64,000 nt of DNA from Lachnospiraceae bacterium. Lineage in GTDB: Bacteria; Bacteroidota; Bacteroidia; Bacteroidales; Muribaculaceae. How positions within the stretch are numbered: the stretch's first letter is position 1; the number at the start of each line of letters is the position of its first letter. The stretch covers positions 264,206-328,205 of the forward strand of contig JAMPGZ010000001.1 in assembly GCA_023663655.1 (NCBI GenBank). The letters are read 5' to 3'. Under the pieces are notes generated by a model that made no database searches, was not told the DNA's origin, and was given only the letters and a program-made list of their open reading frames with translations. Of this stretch, positions 27,520-37,320 are shown piece by piece. The position numbers were made by a program, and so were the translations under genes.

Positions 27520-27980
27520 ACGGGGCGTCCTTCATACCGTTCAATTGCATCGCGCCACTCCTGAGTGATAGCCATCGAGCAACCTTTCTCAAGGTCATAA
27601 CCCACCATCACGGTGCGGCATATACACTTCACCTGTCCGGTCTCGGTGTCATACAGACGCTGCTCCATCCTGAAGCTCTTGTCGCCAACACCTGTCACTG
27701 TCGTGCACACCGCCACCGACTCGTTGAAAAACGTGGGGGCATAGAAATCGCAATTGATATTAGCCACTACCACATTAATCTCTTTCCAGTCAAGGCTTCC
27801 GGGGAGAAGGTCCTCGAAATAACGGCACTTAGCAAGGTCGAAAAATTTCAGATAGGTGGTGTTGTTCACATGACCGAGCATATCCATGTCGTTGAACCTT
27901 ATCTGGATAGGCAAAGTGTGCCGGAACTGGAATTCCGGTTCCGGCACTTTATGAGAATTATTAGAGGAATTTGTCTCCAT
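27516..27980 (-). CDS. acyl-CoA thioesterase, 4HBT hotdog fold (YbgC-like)
   Basis: 154 residues from the ATG at 27980 (METNSSNN...); an alternative ATG lies at 27995. The hotdog signature QIRFNDMDMLGHVNNTTYLKFFDLAK has the Asp and His-Asn-N pattern of the 4-hydroxybenzoyl-CoA thioesterase family. Its 5' end overlaps the guanylyltransferase gene by 20 bases. Substrate chain is unknown. Confidence 0.88.
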   Translation of the reverse strand: METNSSNNSHKVPEPEFQFRHTLPIQIRFNDMDMLGHVNNTTYLKFFDLAKCRYFEDLLPGSLDWKEINVVVANINCDFYAPTFFNESVAVCTTVTGVGDKSFRMEQRLYDTETGQVKCICRTVMVGYDLEKGCSMAITQEWRDAIERYEGRPV

Positions 27981-29043
27981 AAGTAATCTTGACATCGTTT
28001 ACATATTGTTTTATGTGCTGTTCATCGGCTTTAGGGCACACAAGCAGCACATCTCCGGCATCGGCGATTATATAGTCATTGAGCCCCTTCACCACTACCA
28101 GCTTGTCGCCTGCGACGGCAAACATATTTCCTTTCGACTCATAGGCGAGCACGCGGCAGTTCTGAGTCACATTTGCATCAGCGTTCTTGGGCGAATTGTC
28201 ATACAAGGCGCTCCATGTGCCAAGGTCGTTCCATCCGAAATTCACACATTCCACATATACATTTGCCGCTCGTTCCATTACAGCATAGTCAATGGAGATG
28301 TTCACGCAACCCGGGAACTCGCGGTCAATGAATTCACGCTCGGCAGCAGTGCCAAACGATTCCACTCCCTTATCGAATGTGTTGGTCAGATCGGGCGCAT
28401 AGTTGTGAAGTGCGTTAAGAATCGACTTGACACTCCACAAAAATATACCGGAATTCCAGAAGAACTCGCCGCTTTCAAAGAATACCTTGGCAAGCTGCAA
28501 GTCGGGTTTCTCGGTGAAAGTTTTCACTTTCAGTATATTCTCACTTTCCGGATTACCCACCTGAATGTATCCGTAGCCGGTCTCAGGACGCGAAGGTTTA
28601 ATTCCGAGAGTGAGCAATGCATCATGACTCTCGACAAAATTAAATCCAGCTTCGATAGATTTCTCAAACTCATGTTCGCGTGTGATCAGATGATCGCTTG
28701 GCGTAACGATCATCGACGCTTCCGGATCGATGGCATTAATGTGGTAAGCCGCCCAAGCGATGCATGGCGCGGTGTTACGTCGTGCCGGCTCCAAAAGAAT
28801 CTGGCTATCGCTCAATTCAGGCAATTGCTCCTTCACCAGCGGCGCATACTGCTCATTGGTCACGATTATGACATTCTCCTTCGGCACCAACGGAAGAATC
28901 CTGTCATAGCTCATCTGCAGCAACGACCGTCCGGTACCGAAAAAGTCGATGAACTGCTTAGGTTTCTCCGAACGGCTATAAGGCCAAAAACGGCTGCCGA
29001 TTCCGCCACACATGATCACGCAAAAGCGGTGTTTATTCTCCAT
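27961..29043 (-). CDS. manC: mannose-1-phosphate guanylyltransferase
   Basis: 360 residues, nucleotidyltransferase domain only (no isomerase half). The pyrophosphorylase motif CGGIGSRFWPYSRSEKPKQF is at 12-31, with VTPSDHLI, FTEKPDLQLA and NSGIFLW following. It makes GDP-mannose from GTP and mannose-1-phosphate, for GDP-fucose, glycans and capsule. No sugar-nucleotide partner genes adjoin it; instead thioesterase, phosphatase and kinase genes follow with overlapping ends. Confidence 0.92.
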   Translation of the reverse strand: MENKHRFCVIMCGGIGSRFWPYSRSEKPKQFIDFFGTGRSLLQMSYDRILPLVPKENVIIVTNEQYAPLVKEQLPELSDSQILLEPARRNTAPCIAWAAYHINAIDPEASMIVTPSDHLITREHEFEKSIEAGFNFVESHDALLTLGIKPSRPETGYGYIQVGNPESENILKVKTFTEKPDLQLAKVFFESGEFFWNSGIFLWSVKSILNALHNYAPDLTNTFDKGVESFGTAAEREFIDREFPGCVNISIDYAVMERAANVYVECVNFGWNDLGTWSALYDNSPKNADANVTQNCRVLAYESKGNMFAVAGDKLVVVKGLNDYIIADAGDVLLVCPKADEQHIKQYVNDVKITYGDKFL

Positions 29044-29122
29044 AATTTAAATAATAAATTGTGTTTCGTTTCGCTAAGTTATAATTTTTACCTCACATCA
29101 GCAAATATCCCGATGTACCCAT

Positions 29123-29965
29123 TTACTTTACGCAACTGTACATCCATGCAATCTCGTCGCACCATATCTCCATGTTGGGGGTTTCGAGGATCAGCGGTAT
29201 TCCATCCATGCGCGGATCATTCATCAGCATTTCAAAGAGCGAGCTGCCAATAGCCCCTTTTCCGAGACTTTCGTGGCGGTCCACACGTGAGCCAAGCCCT
29301 TTCTTGCTGTCATTGATGTGCATTCCACTCAGATACCGGAATCCTATCGTCTCGTCGAAACGGCGCCATGCTTCGGCATACCCCTCGGGGGTGGCGAGGT
29401 CATATCCCGCAGCATAGGCATGGCAAGTGTCGATGCACACACCCACTCGGCTCTTGTCCTCGACACGGTCAATGATGCGAGCTATCTGCTCAAAGCTGAA
29501 TCCAAGATTGGAACCCTGCCCTGCCGTGTTCTCAATCACCGCTTTCACTCCGGCTGTCTTATCAAGAGCATCGTTAATGGAATCGGCAATAAGATCGAGG
29601 CAGTCATCGGCAACGATCGCATTGAGATGGCTCCCCGGATGGAAATTCAGCATCGTGAGTCCGAGCTGCATACACCGGCTCATCTCATCAAGAAACGCCT
29701 CACGCGACATAGCGAGCTTTTCAGCATCAGGCGATCCGAGATTAATCAGATAACTGTCATGCGGAAGTATTTGTTCAGGCGAGTAACCGTATTTGGCACA
29801 GTTTTCCTTAAAGGCAGCCGCCTCTTTTTCAGAAATCGCCTTGCTCTTCCATCTCGACGGATTGCGGGTGAACAGGGCAAACGCTTTCGCCCCTATATTA
29901 TATGCGTTGACAGGAGCATTGCTCACTCCTCCCTCAACCGACACATGAGCTCCTACATATTTCAT
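29123..29965 (-). CDS. nfo: endonuclease IV (apurinic/apyrimidinic)
   Basis: 280 residues from the ATG at 29965; an upstream extension to 30115 would cross the promoter at 30008-30015 and is rejected. Zinc-ligand motifs [65 protein letters not shown] are those of the Nfo family. It nicks DNA 5' to abasic sites in base excision repair. Single gene, divergent from der. Confidence 0.95.
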   Translation of the reverse strand: MKYVGAHVSVEGGVSNAPVNAYNIGAKAFALFTRNPSRWKSKAISEKEAAAFKENCAKYGYSPEQILPHDSYLINLGSPDAEKLAMSREAFLDEMSRCMQLGLTMLNFHPGSHLNAIVADDCLDLIADSINDALDKTAGVKAVIENTAGQGSNLGFSFEQIARIIDRVEDKSRVGVCIDTCHAYAAGYDLATPEGYAEAWRRFDETIGFRYLSGMHINDSKKGLGSRVDRHESLGKGAIGSSLFEMLMNDPRMDGIPLILETPNMEIWCDEIAWMYSCVK

Positions 29966-30346
29966 AATTGTTTCTATTGGAATAAGAATGGTGTTTTTTG
30001 TATGTCGCAAAGTTAAGAAAAAGGTCGAAACTTCCATCTTCCGCAGCAGATTATAATCAGCGTCAATCACCAAATAAATGTTAACGAAGTCCACAGGCAT
30101 CCTGCCTCCACGCATTATGTCATCGCGTCATTGCTTCATCGAACCTACTTTTAACAAAATGAGCCTGTGAGATGTTATTTACTTATATTTATCAAGTATT
30201 TATTAAGATTCATCGAAATACAGCCTGTTTTCAAGATTAAAACTCATGAAAATCACAGTATTCCGACAGTTATTAGCCAAATATGGAGAAAATGTGGGCT
30301 AAAACAGTTAAATTTGTATTCTGAAATTTTAATATGCACAAATAAT
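29966..30346. promoter_or_regulatory. divergent promoter region between nfo and der
   Basis: Two -7 elements are visible: TAACTTTG on the minus strand at 30008-30015 for nfo, and TAAATTTG on the plus strand at 30309-30316 for der, 30 bases before its ATG. The 290 bases between them are AT-rich and hold no gene that I can see. Confidence 0.65.
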
Positions 30347-31663
30347 ATGGGAAGACTTGTAGCAATAGTAGGACGTCCTAACGTGGGAAAATCCACCCTC
30401 TTCAACCGACTGACTCAATCGCGCACTGCAATCGTGGATGAAACCGCAGGCACAACACGCGACCGCCAATATGGCAAAGTGGACTGGTGTGGAAAAGAAT
30501 TCTCGATCGTCGACACCGGCGGTTGGGTAGTCAACTCGGAGGATGTTTTCGAAAGCGAGATCAACAAGCAAGTCGAACTTGCCATCGAAGAAGCCGATGT
30601 GATACTTTTCGTTGTCGACACAATGAACGGTGTCACCGACCTCGACGACCACGTGGCAAGAATATTGCGCCGCTCCAAAAAGCCGGTTATCCTTGTCGCC
30701 AACAAGGTGGACTCCAACGACTGGATGTATAACGTGGCTGATTTCTACAAGCTCGGACTCGGAGAGCCCTTCCCCATCTCCTCGGCAAGCGGTTCAGGCA
30801 CAGGAGACCTCCTTGACGAAGTGGTCAAGGATCTTCCCGTCGACGATACCGAAGAGGATAATCTCGACCAGATCCCAAAATTTGCCATTGTAGGACGCCC
30901 CAATGCTGGAAAATCGTCGATCATCAACGCATTTATCGGCGAGGACCGCAATATCGTCACCAACATCGCAGGCACCACCCGCGACTCAATCTACACCCGC
31001 TACGAAAAGTTCGGGTTTGACTTCTATCTTGTCGACACTGCCGGAATACGCAAAAAGGCTAAAGTGAACGAGGATATAGAATACTACTCGGTAATACGCT
31101 CAATACGTTCGATCGAGGCTTCCGACGTGTGCATTCTCATGATCGACGCAACTCTCGGCATAGAGAGCCAGGATGTGAACATATTCTCGCTCATTCAGCG
31201 CAACAAGAAGGGGCTGGTGGTGTGTGTCAACAAGTGGGACCTCGTGGAGGACAAATCGCAGAAGGCAATCAAGCACTTCGAGGACGCGATACGCAAGCGC
31301 TTCGCCCCCTTCACCGACTTCCCCATTATCTTCACTTCGGCGCTCACCAAGCAGCGCATCTACAAGGTGATCGAAACCGCTGTCGAAGTCTACAACAACC
31401 GTGGCAGAATCGTGCCCACCTCACAACTCAACACCTATATGCAGGAAGTGATAGGAGCCTATCCTCCACCTGCCAACAAGGGTAAATATATCAAAATCAA
31501 GTATGTGACCATGCTGAAAGGTCAAGTCATTCCTACTTTTATCTTTTTCTGCAACCTGCCGCAATGGGTCAAAGAACCCTATAGACGGTATCTGGAAAAC
31601 AAGATTCGCGAAAAGTGGGACTTCTCCGGCACTCCGATCAACGTGTTCATGCGCGAAAAATAA
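30347..31663 (+). CDS. der: ribosome biogenesis GTPase Der (EngA)
   Basis: 438 residues from the ATG at 30347 ([16 protein letters not shown]). Two tandem G domains, each with GRPN(V/A)GKS, a DT-A-GTTRD switch region, DT(G/A)G and NK(V/W)D, are followed by a C-terminal KH-like domain (about 350-438). Der is an essential 50S assembly GTPase. The upstream frame to 30167 is leader. A helicase gene follows after 13 bases. Confidence 0.96.
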   Translation: MGRLVAIVGRPNVGKSTLFNRLTQSRTAIVDETAGTTRDRQYGKVDWCGKEFSIVDTGGWVVNSEDVFESEINKQVELAIEEADVILFVVDTMNGVTDLDDHVARILRRSKKPVILVANKVDSNDWMYNVADFYKLGLGEPFPISSASGSGTGDLLDEVVKDLPVDDTEEDNLDQIPKFAIVGRPNAGKSSIINAFIGEDRNIVTNIAGTTRDSIYTRYEKFGFDFYLVDTAGIRKKAKVNEDIEYYSVIRSIRSIEASDVCILMIDATLGIESQDVNIFSLIQRNKKGLVVCVNKWDLVEDKSQKAIKHFEDAIRKRFAPFTDFPIIFTSALTKQRIYKVIETAVEVYNNRGRIVPTSQLNTYMQEVIGAYPPPANKGKYIKIKYVTMLKGQVIPTFIFFCNLPQWVKEPYRRYLENKIREKWDFSGTPINVFMREK

Positions 31664-31676
31664 TAATTAAATTACA

Positions 31677-33455
31677 ATGATGACATTTGAAGAGCTTGGA
31701 GTGAGGAATGACCTCCTCCATGCCATTAAAGATATGGGCTTCGAAAATCCGATGCCTGTACAAGAAAAAGTGATTCCTCATCTACTGAATGAGGATGGTG
31801 ATGTGATAGCATTAGCGCAGACCGGAACCGGAAAAACTGCGGCATTCGGCTTGCCGGTGCTTCAGCGAATCGACATCAAACGCGTCACTCCTCAGGCATT
31901 GATCATAGCCCCAACACGCGAGCTGTGCCTACAGATAGGGAGCGACCTTTCCGATTTCTCCAAATACACGCCCGATCTCAAAGTGCTCCCCGTGTATGGC
32001 GGTTCAAGCATCGAGAGCCAGATACGCTCACTTCGCAAGGGTGTGCACGTGATCGTTGCCACTCCGGGACGATTGATGGACCTCATACGCCGAGGCGTAG
32101 TGAAACTCGACGATGTGCACACGGTGATTCTCGATGAAGCCGACGAAATGCTCAACATGGGATTTGTCGATGACATCAACGACATCCTCAGCCATGTGCC
32201 CGAAAACCGCAAGATGCTTCTTTTCTCGGCGACAATGCCTCAGGAAATCGCAAAAATAGCGTCTAAATACATGAAGGATCCGGTAGAATTTGTGGTAGGC
32301 ACAAAGAACACCGGAGCCGAAAACGTGCGCCACATATATTATATGGTACACGCCCGCGACAAGTATCTCGCACTCAAACGCATCGCCGACGACAATCCCA
32401 ACATATACGGCATCATCTTCTGCCGTACCCGCAAAGAGACACAAGAGATTGCCGACAAACTGATACAGGACGGCTACAACGCTGATTCCCTTCATGGCGA
32501 GCTGTCTCAGGCTCAACGCGACATGGTGATGAAAAAGTTCCGCGACAGGGTTCTGAGATTGCTCGTAGCCACCGACGTCGCCGCCCGTGGGCTTGATGTG
32601 AGCGACCTCACCCACGTCATCAATTACGGACTGCCCGATGATATCGCCACCTATACCCACCGTTCGGGACGTACAGGACGTGCCGGCAAAACCGGTATCT
32701 CAATCGCCATCATCCACTCGCGTGAACGCGGCAAACTGAAAGACATCGAAAGACGCATCGGAAAGACATTCGAACGCCAGGAGGTGCCGACTCCCGCCCA
32801 CATCATCGAAAAGCAGCTCTACAATCTTGCCGACCGACTTGAAAAAGTGAAAGTCGACGATGAAGAGATAGCCAAATATCTTCCCGGAGTAAGCCGCAAG
32901 CTGAGCTGGCTATCGGAAGAGGACTTGCTAAAACGCGTGGTGTCGCTCGAATTCAACCGTCTTCTCGACTACTATAAGGATGCCCCCACCATCGATTTCA
33001 TCGATGAGAAGCCCAAGAAAGGCGACCGCAAGGAATCGCGCACTCCCAAAACAGCGGCAGAGAAGGACCGCCGCACCGCCGACCGAGGCATGGCTCGCAT
33101 CTATGTCAACGCCGGTAAAAACGACGGATTCTATGCCGGCAACCTCATCGACATCCTCAACCACGCAATCCACGGACAGCGTGTCGATGTGGGTCGCATC
33201 GACCTCATGCCGGGCTACTCGCTTTTCGACGTGAAGAAAGCTGACGCGCGCCGAGTTGTCGACAGCCTGACAGGATTTGATTTCGTAGGACATAAACTCC
33301 ATGCCGAGATCGCCGATCCGGAAAAAGATTACTCACGCGCATCATCCCGCCGAAAAAGAGAGCGTAAAGATGGTGACGGAAAAGAAAAAAATGGTAACTT
33401 TGAGAAGTTTATGAAAAAAGGGAAGTCCTCAGGACCCCGACACAAAAAGAGATAG
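31677..33455 (+). CDS. DEAD-box RNA helicase (DeaD/CsdA-like)
   Basis: 592 residues with all helicase motifs: AQTGTGKTAAFGLP, PTRELCLQ, TPGRLMD, DEADEML, SAT, and HRSGRTGRAG. A linker (about 375-455) is followed by a DbpA-type RNA-binding domain (about 465-540, ARIYVNAGKNDGFYAGNLIDILN) and a basic tail (SRRKRERKDGD, KKGKSSGPRHKKR). It likely acts in ribosome assembly or RNA turnover, consistent with der upstream. Start codons at 31677 and 31680 are both possible. Confidence 0.93.
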   Translation: MMTFEELGVRNDLLHAIKDMGFENPMPVQEKVIPHLLNEDGDVIALAQTGTGKTAAFGLPVLQRIDIKRVTPQALIIAPTRELCLQIGSDLSDFSKYTPDLKVLPVYGGSSIESQIRSLRKGVHVIVATPGRLMDLIRRGVVKLDDVHTVILDEADEMLNMGFVDDINDILSHVPENRKMLLFSATMPQEIAKIASKYMKDPVEFVVGTKNTGAENVRHIYYMVHARDKYLALKRIADDNPNIYGIIFCRTRKETQEIADKLIQDGYNADSLHGELSQAQRDMVMKKFRDRVLRLLVATDVAARGLDVSDLTHVINYGLPDDIATYTHRSGRTGRAGKTGISIAIIHSRERGKLKDIERRIGKTFERQEVPTPAHIIEKQLYNLADRLEKVKVDDEEIAKYLPGVSRKLSWLSEEDLLKRVVSLEFNRLLDYYKDAPTIDFIDEKPKKGDRKESRTPKTAAEKDRRTADRGMARIYVNAGKNDGFYAGNLIDILNHAIHGQRVDVGRIDLMPGYSLFDVKKADARRVVDSLTGFDFVGHKLHAEIADPEKDYSRASSRRKRERKDGDGKEKNGNFEKFMKKGKSSGPRHKKR

Positions 33456-33459
33456 ACCC

Positions 33460-34098
33460 ATGAAAGTTATCAAAGTCATTATGTCGGCTCTGCTCGCAGT
33501 GATATTGTTCGCTCCGGGAGCCTCAGCTCAATTGACAGCGGCGAAAGCTTTCGCCGACGCGCCCAAGACTGTGTTTCCGCTTCTTGACCGCAACGTGCGT
33601 CTTGACATGATCGATTACTTCAACGGCGGCTTGTCGACAGCGTCGACCAATGCCTTGCAGGGCAAATCGCGCATCACCGCATTGACCCCAGCCGACATGA
33701 AGATATCAATGACCGACGCCTCGTCATATCAACTCACCCTTCTGCCGACATCCAATGACACGATCATCGCGCTCATACAGACCGTAGCCACACCGGCACA
33801 TGACAGCCACATATCATTTTATTCGCGATCATGGGCACCGCTGGGCGACAAGCTGTTCACAGCTCCGTCGCTCAACGACTGGCTGACTCCTGCCGCAAAG
33901 AAAAGCGGAGCCGATGTGAGTGGCATGATTCCATTCATGCTTGCCGAGTATGTCTACGACCCCGACAAGCGGTCTCTCACTCTTACCAACAATCTGAGCG
34001 AATTTCTTTCCCCCGATGTGTATTCCATCGTAGGTTCCGACCTGCGTGATTCCATGACATATCAATGGGACGGAAAGCAGATGAATCTCACAAAATAA
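33460..34098 (+). CDS. DUF3256 family exported protein
   Basis: 212 residues with a signal peptide (about 1-23, ending ASA). The pattern AKAFADAPKTVFPLLDRNVRLDMIDYFNGGLSTASTN matches the DUF3256 family of Bacteroidales, function unknown. It begins 4 bases after the helicase stop and its end overlaps the ATG chosen for xseA, so it belongs to the der-helicase-xseAB transcription unit. Confidence 0.85.
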   Translation: MKVIKVIMSALLAVILFAPGASAQLTAAKAFADAPKTVFPLLDRNVRLDMIDYFNGGLSTASTNALQGKSRITALTPADMKISMTDASSYQLTLLPTSNDTIIALIQTVATPAHDSHISFYSRSWAPLGDKLFTAPSLNDWLTPAAKKSGADVSGMIPFMLAEYVYDPDKRSLTLTNNLSEFLSPDVYSIVGSDLRDSMTYQWDGKQMNLTK

Positions 34099-35402
34099 AC
34101 GCCGTGGAAACCAAGCCGGTAACTCTGCTGCAGCTCACCAAGTATGTAGCATCGCTCGTCATGGTCAAGGAAACCCAGAATGTGTGGGTCACAGCCGAGT
34201 TGAGCGATGTTGCCGTGCGTGGCGGCCACTGCTATATGGAACTGCTTCAGAAAAACGAAGCCACCGGAGCGACCGAGGCAAAAGCCCGCGCCGCAATCTG
34301 GGCAAATGTATATTCGCGGATACGCACCGAGTTTTTCCAAGCCACAGGACAGCAATTTGCCTCAGGCATGAAAGTCATGGTCAAGGCTTCAGTGTCGATG
34401 CACCCCGTCTATGGGCTGTCGCTCGTCATAACTGCCGTCGACCCGGGCTACACCATGGGCGATCTGCTCCGCCGCCGCAATGAAATGATAGCACGCATGA
34501 AAGCGGAAGGAATATATGACCTCAACCGCAATCTCACATGGGAGAACCCATTGCTGCGCATAGCGATCATATCAGCCGAAGGAGCCGCCGGCTATGGCGA
34601 TTTCATGAACCAGCTCGGCACCAATCCGTTCAATCTACGTTTCACCACCCGGCTGTTTCCGGCAATAATGCAGGGCGAACGTGCCGCAGCGAGCTGCATA
34701 ACCGCTCTTGATGCCATCAATTCTGAAATAGACCGCTGGGACTGCGTGGTGATCATACGCGGAGGAGGAGCCACAAGCGACCTCTTGGGATTTGAAAACT
34801 ATGATCTCGCCGCCAATGTGGCTCAATTTCCAATTCCGGTGATAGTGGGCATAGGGCATGAACGCGACATAACCATTCTTGACTATGTGGCGTGCATAAG
34901 GGTCAAGACCCCTACTGCCGCCGCCGAATGGCTTCTCGCCATGGGAAAGGAGTGCATCGATTGTCTCGATCGGCTCGGACTGGAGATACACCGTGCCGTG
35001 ACCGACCGCATAACCGGATGCAAGGAGCAGCTTGGAATCATCGAGGGGCGTCTGCCGGGATTGCCACAAGCTGTGATTGAACGAGCAAAAGCTCGGCTCG
35101 ACCGCTTCTCTTTAGGGCTACACCAAGTGTCGGCTCGACGCATCGCGCCTCAGATGACCAGAATGCAATCATTGGAAACATCGCTCAAAATGGTGCTCCC
35201 CTCTATAATAAAGCGCCATGAGACAAAACTCGACAATATCGCCAGCATGATAGAAGCATTGTCGCCAGCAGCGACATTGAAACGCGGATACTCCATAACC
35301 CGCTACAACGGACGTGCCGTAACATCACCCGACCAGATTCCACAAGGAGCCGTGATCGAGACATCAGTAGCCGAAGGACTCATAACATCAATCAAACAAT
35401 AA
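34065..35402 (+). CDS. xseA: exodeoxyribonuclease VII large subunit
   Basis: 445 residues: OB-fold (about 15-115: VTLLQLTKYVASLV, WVTAELSDVAVRGGHCYMELLQKN), then the catalytic domain with AIISAEGAAGYGDFMNQL, IIRGGGATSDLLGFENYDLA, and PIPVIVGIGHERDITILDYVA, and a coiled coil. ATG 34065 overlaps the previous gene by 34 bases; a GTG at 34104, 5 bases after that gene's stop, is an equally reasonable start and fits the conserved N-terminus better. With XseB it degrades single-stranded DNA. Confidence 0.93.
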   Translation: MGRKADESHKINAVETKPVTLLQLTKYVASLVMVKETQNVWVTAELSDVAVRGGHCYMELLQKNEATGATEAKARAAIWANVYSRIRTEFFQATGQQFASGMKVMVKASVSMHPVYGLSLVITAVDPGYTMGDLLRRRNEMIARMKAEGIYDLNRNLTWENPLLRIAIISAEGAAGYGDFMNQLGTNPFNLRFTTRLFPAIMQGERAAASCITALDAINSEIDRWDCVVIIRGGGATSDLLGFENYDLAANVAQFPIPVIVGIGHERDITILDYVACIRVKTPTAAAEWLLAMGKECIDCLDRLGLEIHRAVTDRITGCKEQLGIIEGRLPGLPQAVIERAKARLDRFSLGLHQVSARRIAPQMTRMQSLETSLKMVLPSIIKRHETKLDNIASMIEALSPAATLKRGYSITRYNGRAVTSPDQIPQGAVIETSVAEGLITSIKQ

Positions 35403-35416
35403 TCCCCCCGACAATA

Positions 35417-35626
35417 ATGGACAATCAACCTAAATTCACCCCCGTAGCCGACATAACCTACAATCATGCCGTAGCCGAGCTTGAAGAAATAATCAGAAAG
35501 ATGCAGAGCGACACGCTCGACATAGACCTGCTTGCCGCTTACACTCGCCGCGCCACCGAGTTGCTTGCCGAATGCCGCCGACGCCTCACCGCCACCGACG
35601 AAGAGCTAAAGTCAATCATCGGCTAA
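35417..35626 (+). CDS. xseB: exodeoxyribonuclease VII small subunit
   Basis: 69 residues with the compact helical pattern of XseB (YNHAVAELEEIIRKMQSDTLDIDLL, then AAYTRRATELLAECRRRL). It follows xseA after 14 bases. Its stop overlaps the convergent toxin gene by 4 bases. Confidence 0.9.
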   Translation: MDNQPKFTPVADITYNHAVAELEEIIRKMQSDTLDIDLLAAYTRRATELLAECRRRLTATDEELKSIIG

Positions 35627-35961
35627 AGCCCCAACTCGGCAATGATAGCCTTGATTACCGCTACATCAACAGTTGAAAATTCAGATTTGTCATATATGTC
35701 CATGAGATAGATATGCCCGTGATTTTCGGCAAACACAACTGTATATGTTATCACGCGGGCACCGCCTGATTTACCTTTTCCCTTTGAAGTTATGGCAATC
35801 CGTATCTTACGTATGCCCGGACTAAGCTCATCTCCTTGAAAAGGATTGGATTCCAAGGACTCAATAAATTCATCTAAATCATTCTTTAACGAGCGGTATC
35901 GTTTATACAATGATTTTGCCGATTTTTCAAATCGGGAAGTGGTATTAACCTCAAAGCTCAT
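35623..35961 (-). CDS. RelE/ParE-family toxin
   Basis: 112 residues with the compact RelE-like pattern: an N-terminal strand (FEVNTTSRFEKSAKSL), two helices (SLYKRYRSLKNDLDEFIESLESNP), then the beta core GIRKIRIAI, GGARVITYTVVF, HIYLMDIYDKSEF. RelE-type toxins cleave mRNA on the ribosome; ParE types poison gyrase; the branch is not clear here. It overlaps the antitoxin gene by 11 bases. Confidence 0.85.
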   Translation of the reverse strand: MSFEVNTTSRFEKSAKSLYKRYRSLKNDLDEFIESLESNPFQGDELSPGIRKIRIAITSKGKGKSGGARVITYTVVFAENHGHIYLMDIYDKSEFSTVDVAVIKAIIAELGL

Positions 35962-36184
35962 TCAAAAATTCTCTTGCTGACTTTGATGGAATCTCACCGT
36001 CAATCATCTTCTTTACCTCCCTCAGCCCTTCGCAAATACGGGACGTAAGGGAATCCTCCTCGGTGATCGGAGTAATTTTAAAATTTCCATACCGTGACGT
36101 GAGCATGACTGACTGCCCGTCCTTAGCCGCATTCAAGTATTTTCCCTGATTGGCTCGAAATTCTCTCGCTGATACTACCTGCAT
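35951..36184 (-). CDS. Phd/YefM-family antitoxin
   Basis: 77 residues. The N-terminus MQVVSAREFRANQGKYLNAAKDGQSVMLTSRYG is the DNA-binding Phd/YefM fold; the C-terminal half, which would wrap the toxin, ends KSAREFLNEL. It is first in the pair, as usual for autoregulated modules. A -7 element TATATTTG lies on the minus strand at 36200-36207, 16 bases upstream. Confidence 0.85.
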   Translation of the reverse strand: MQVVSAREFRANQGKYLNAAKDGQSVMLTSRYGNFKITPITEEDSLTSRICEGLREVKKMIDGEIPSKSAREFLNEL

Positions 36185-36199
36185 AACTTAGTTTTTTTG

Positions 36200-36207
36200 C
36201 AAATATA
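36200..36207 (-). promoter_or_regulatory. -7 promoter element of the toxin-antitoxin pair
   Basis: TATATTTG on the minus strand, matching TAnnTTTG, giving a very short leader before the ATG at 36184. Confidence 0.5.
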
Positions 36208-36269
36208 ACAAATGGCAGCCAAAATGGCTACCAAAAATTCGTTTTTAACACATTTTCAAGCAGATGTGT

Positions 36270-36947
36270 CTACTCATCGAGAAGTCCGGGACGCAAACGG
36301 CGGGTGCGCTCGATCGCCTGCTCATGCTTCCACTGATCGATTTTAGCTTCGTGTCCAGATAAGAGTATATCAGGCACTTTCCAGCCTTTATATTCAGCAG
36401 GACGCGTGTAGATGGGAGGAGCAAGCAGATTGTCCTGAAATGAGTCGCTGAGCGCGCTCTGCTCGTCGCCGATAGCACCGGGGATAAGCCTCACAATCGC
36501 ATCAGTTATAACCACGGCAGGGATCTCCCCGCCCGTGAGCACATAATCGCCTATGGTGATTTCGCGGGTTATCAGATGCTCCCTGATGCGATAATCGACA
36601 CCCTTGTAATGCCCGCACAGAATTATGATGTTCTCCAGCATCGACAGACTGTTTGCCATCGGCTGAGTCAACTGTTCACCGTCGGGCGAGGTGAATATCA
36701 CTTCGTCATAATGACGCTGGCTTTTCAGATGCGATATCGCACGGTCCACAGGCTCTATCTGCATCACCATCCCTGCCTCGCCTCCAAACGGATAATCATC
36801 GACCTTGCGGTGCTTGTTGGTGGTGTATTCACGCAGATTGTGCACCACGATTTCAGCGAGCCCCTTGTCCTGAGCCCTCTTCAAGATAGAGCAGTTAAGC
36901 GGCGATTCAAGCATCTCGGGAAGTACGGTCAAAATATCTATGCGCAT
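36270..36947 (-). CDS. trmD: tRNA (guanine37-N1)-methyltransferase
   Basis: 225 residues from the ATG at 36947 ([18 protein letters not shown]); the longer frame to 37034 crosses a promoter element at 36978-36985 and is rejected. SPOUT-knot motifs [24 protein letters not shown] and [11 protein letters not shown] are intact. TrmD methylates G37 of tRNAs with S-adenosylmethionine to prevent frameshifting. In many bacteria it sits with rpsP and rplS; here it is alone. Confidence 0.96.
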   Translation of the reverse strand: MRIDILTVLPEMLESPLNCSILKRAQDKGLAEIVVHNLREYTTNKHRKVDDYPFGGEAGMVMQIEPVDRAISHLKSQRHYDEVIFTSPDGEQLTQPMANSLSMLENIIILCGHYKGVDYRIREHLITREITIGDYVLTGGEIPAVVITDAIVRLIPGAIGDEQSALSDSFQDNLLAPPIYTRPAEYKGWKVPDILLSGHEAKIDQWKHEQAIERTRRLRPGLLDE

Positions 36948-36977
36948 CAGAGTGGAATATTGATTCAAAAACTTATG

Positions 36978-36985
36978 CAAAGTTA
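36978..36985 (-). promoter_or_regulatory. -7 promoter element of trmD
   Basis: TAACTTTG on the minus strand, 31 bases upstream of the ATG at 36947. Confidence 0.65.
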
Positions 36986-37172
36986 AACAAATTCGCCCAA
37001 ACCACCTAATTGCTAAAAAATCATATAAGAACATCGCGCAAGTGAACCTTCCTCCCCTTATTTTGATTTTGTCAGTATAACTTATCTACAAGGAGGAAGA
37101 TTGACACACAATGACAACAATAGGAATACTGATGAAAGGCTCTGCGAGATAGAATTTTTATTAAAAAAAACT

Positions 37173-37194
37173 AATACGGAAAAAATTCCGTATT
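37173..37194. promoter_or_regulatory. operator-like inverted repeat upstream of the pckA promoter
   Basis: AATACGGAA (37173-37181) and TTCCGTATT (37186-37194) form a perfect 9-bp inverted repeat with an AAAA centre. It ends 9 bases before the TTG of the promoter. It has no adjoining T tract, so a protein-binding site is more likely than a terminator. Confidence 0.55.
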
Positions 37195-37203
37195 TTAGCT
37201 TCT

Positions 37204-37230
37204 TGATTAAAAAAAAGTAGCTAACTTTGC
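37204..37230 (+). promoter_or_regulatory. pckA promoter
   Basis: TTG (37204-37206), a 16-base spacer (short), and TAACTTTG (37223-37230). The start point near 37237 leaves a leader of about 85 bases. Confidence 0.7.
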
Positions 37231-37247
37231 AGTCGGTACAATAGGCA

Positions 37248-37265
37248 TTCGTCATTAGACGAATC
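37248..37265 (+). other. hairpin in the pckA 5' leader
   Basis: ATTCGTC-ATTA-GACGAAT is a perfect 7-bp stem with a 4-base loop, starting about 11 bases into the predicted transcript. It could stabilise the mRNA 5' end. Confidence 0.5.
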
Positions 37266-37320
37266 CTGATATGGTATAATAAGATTTAATAATTCTCAAT
37301 AATTTTAATGTCTGACAAAA

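Noticed and set aside
28006..29253. 415-residue frame opposite the guanylyltransferase and nfo genes
   Set aside because: Crosses two convincing genes on the other strand and has no recognisable domain.
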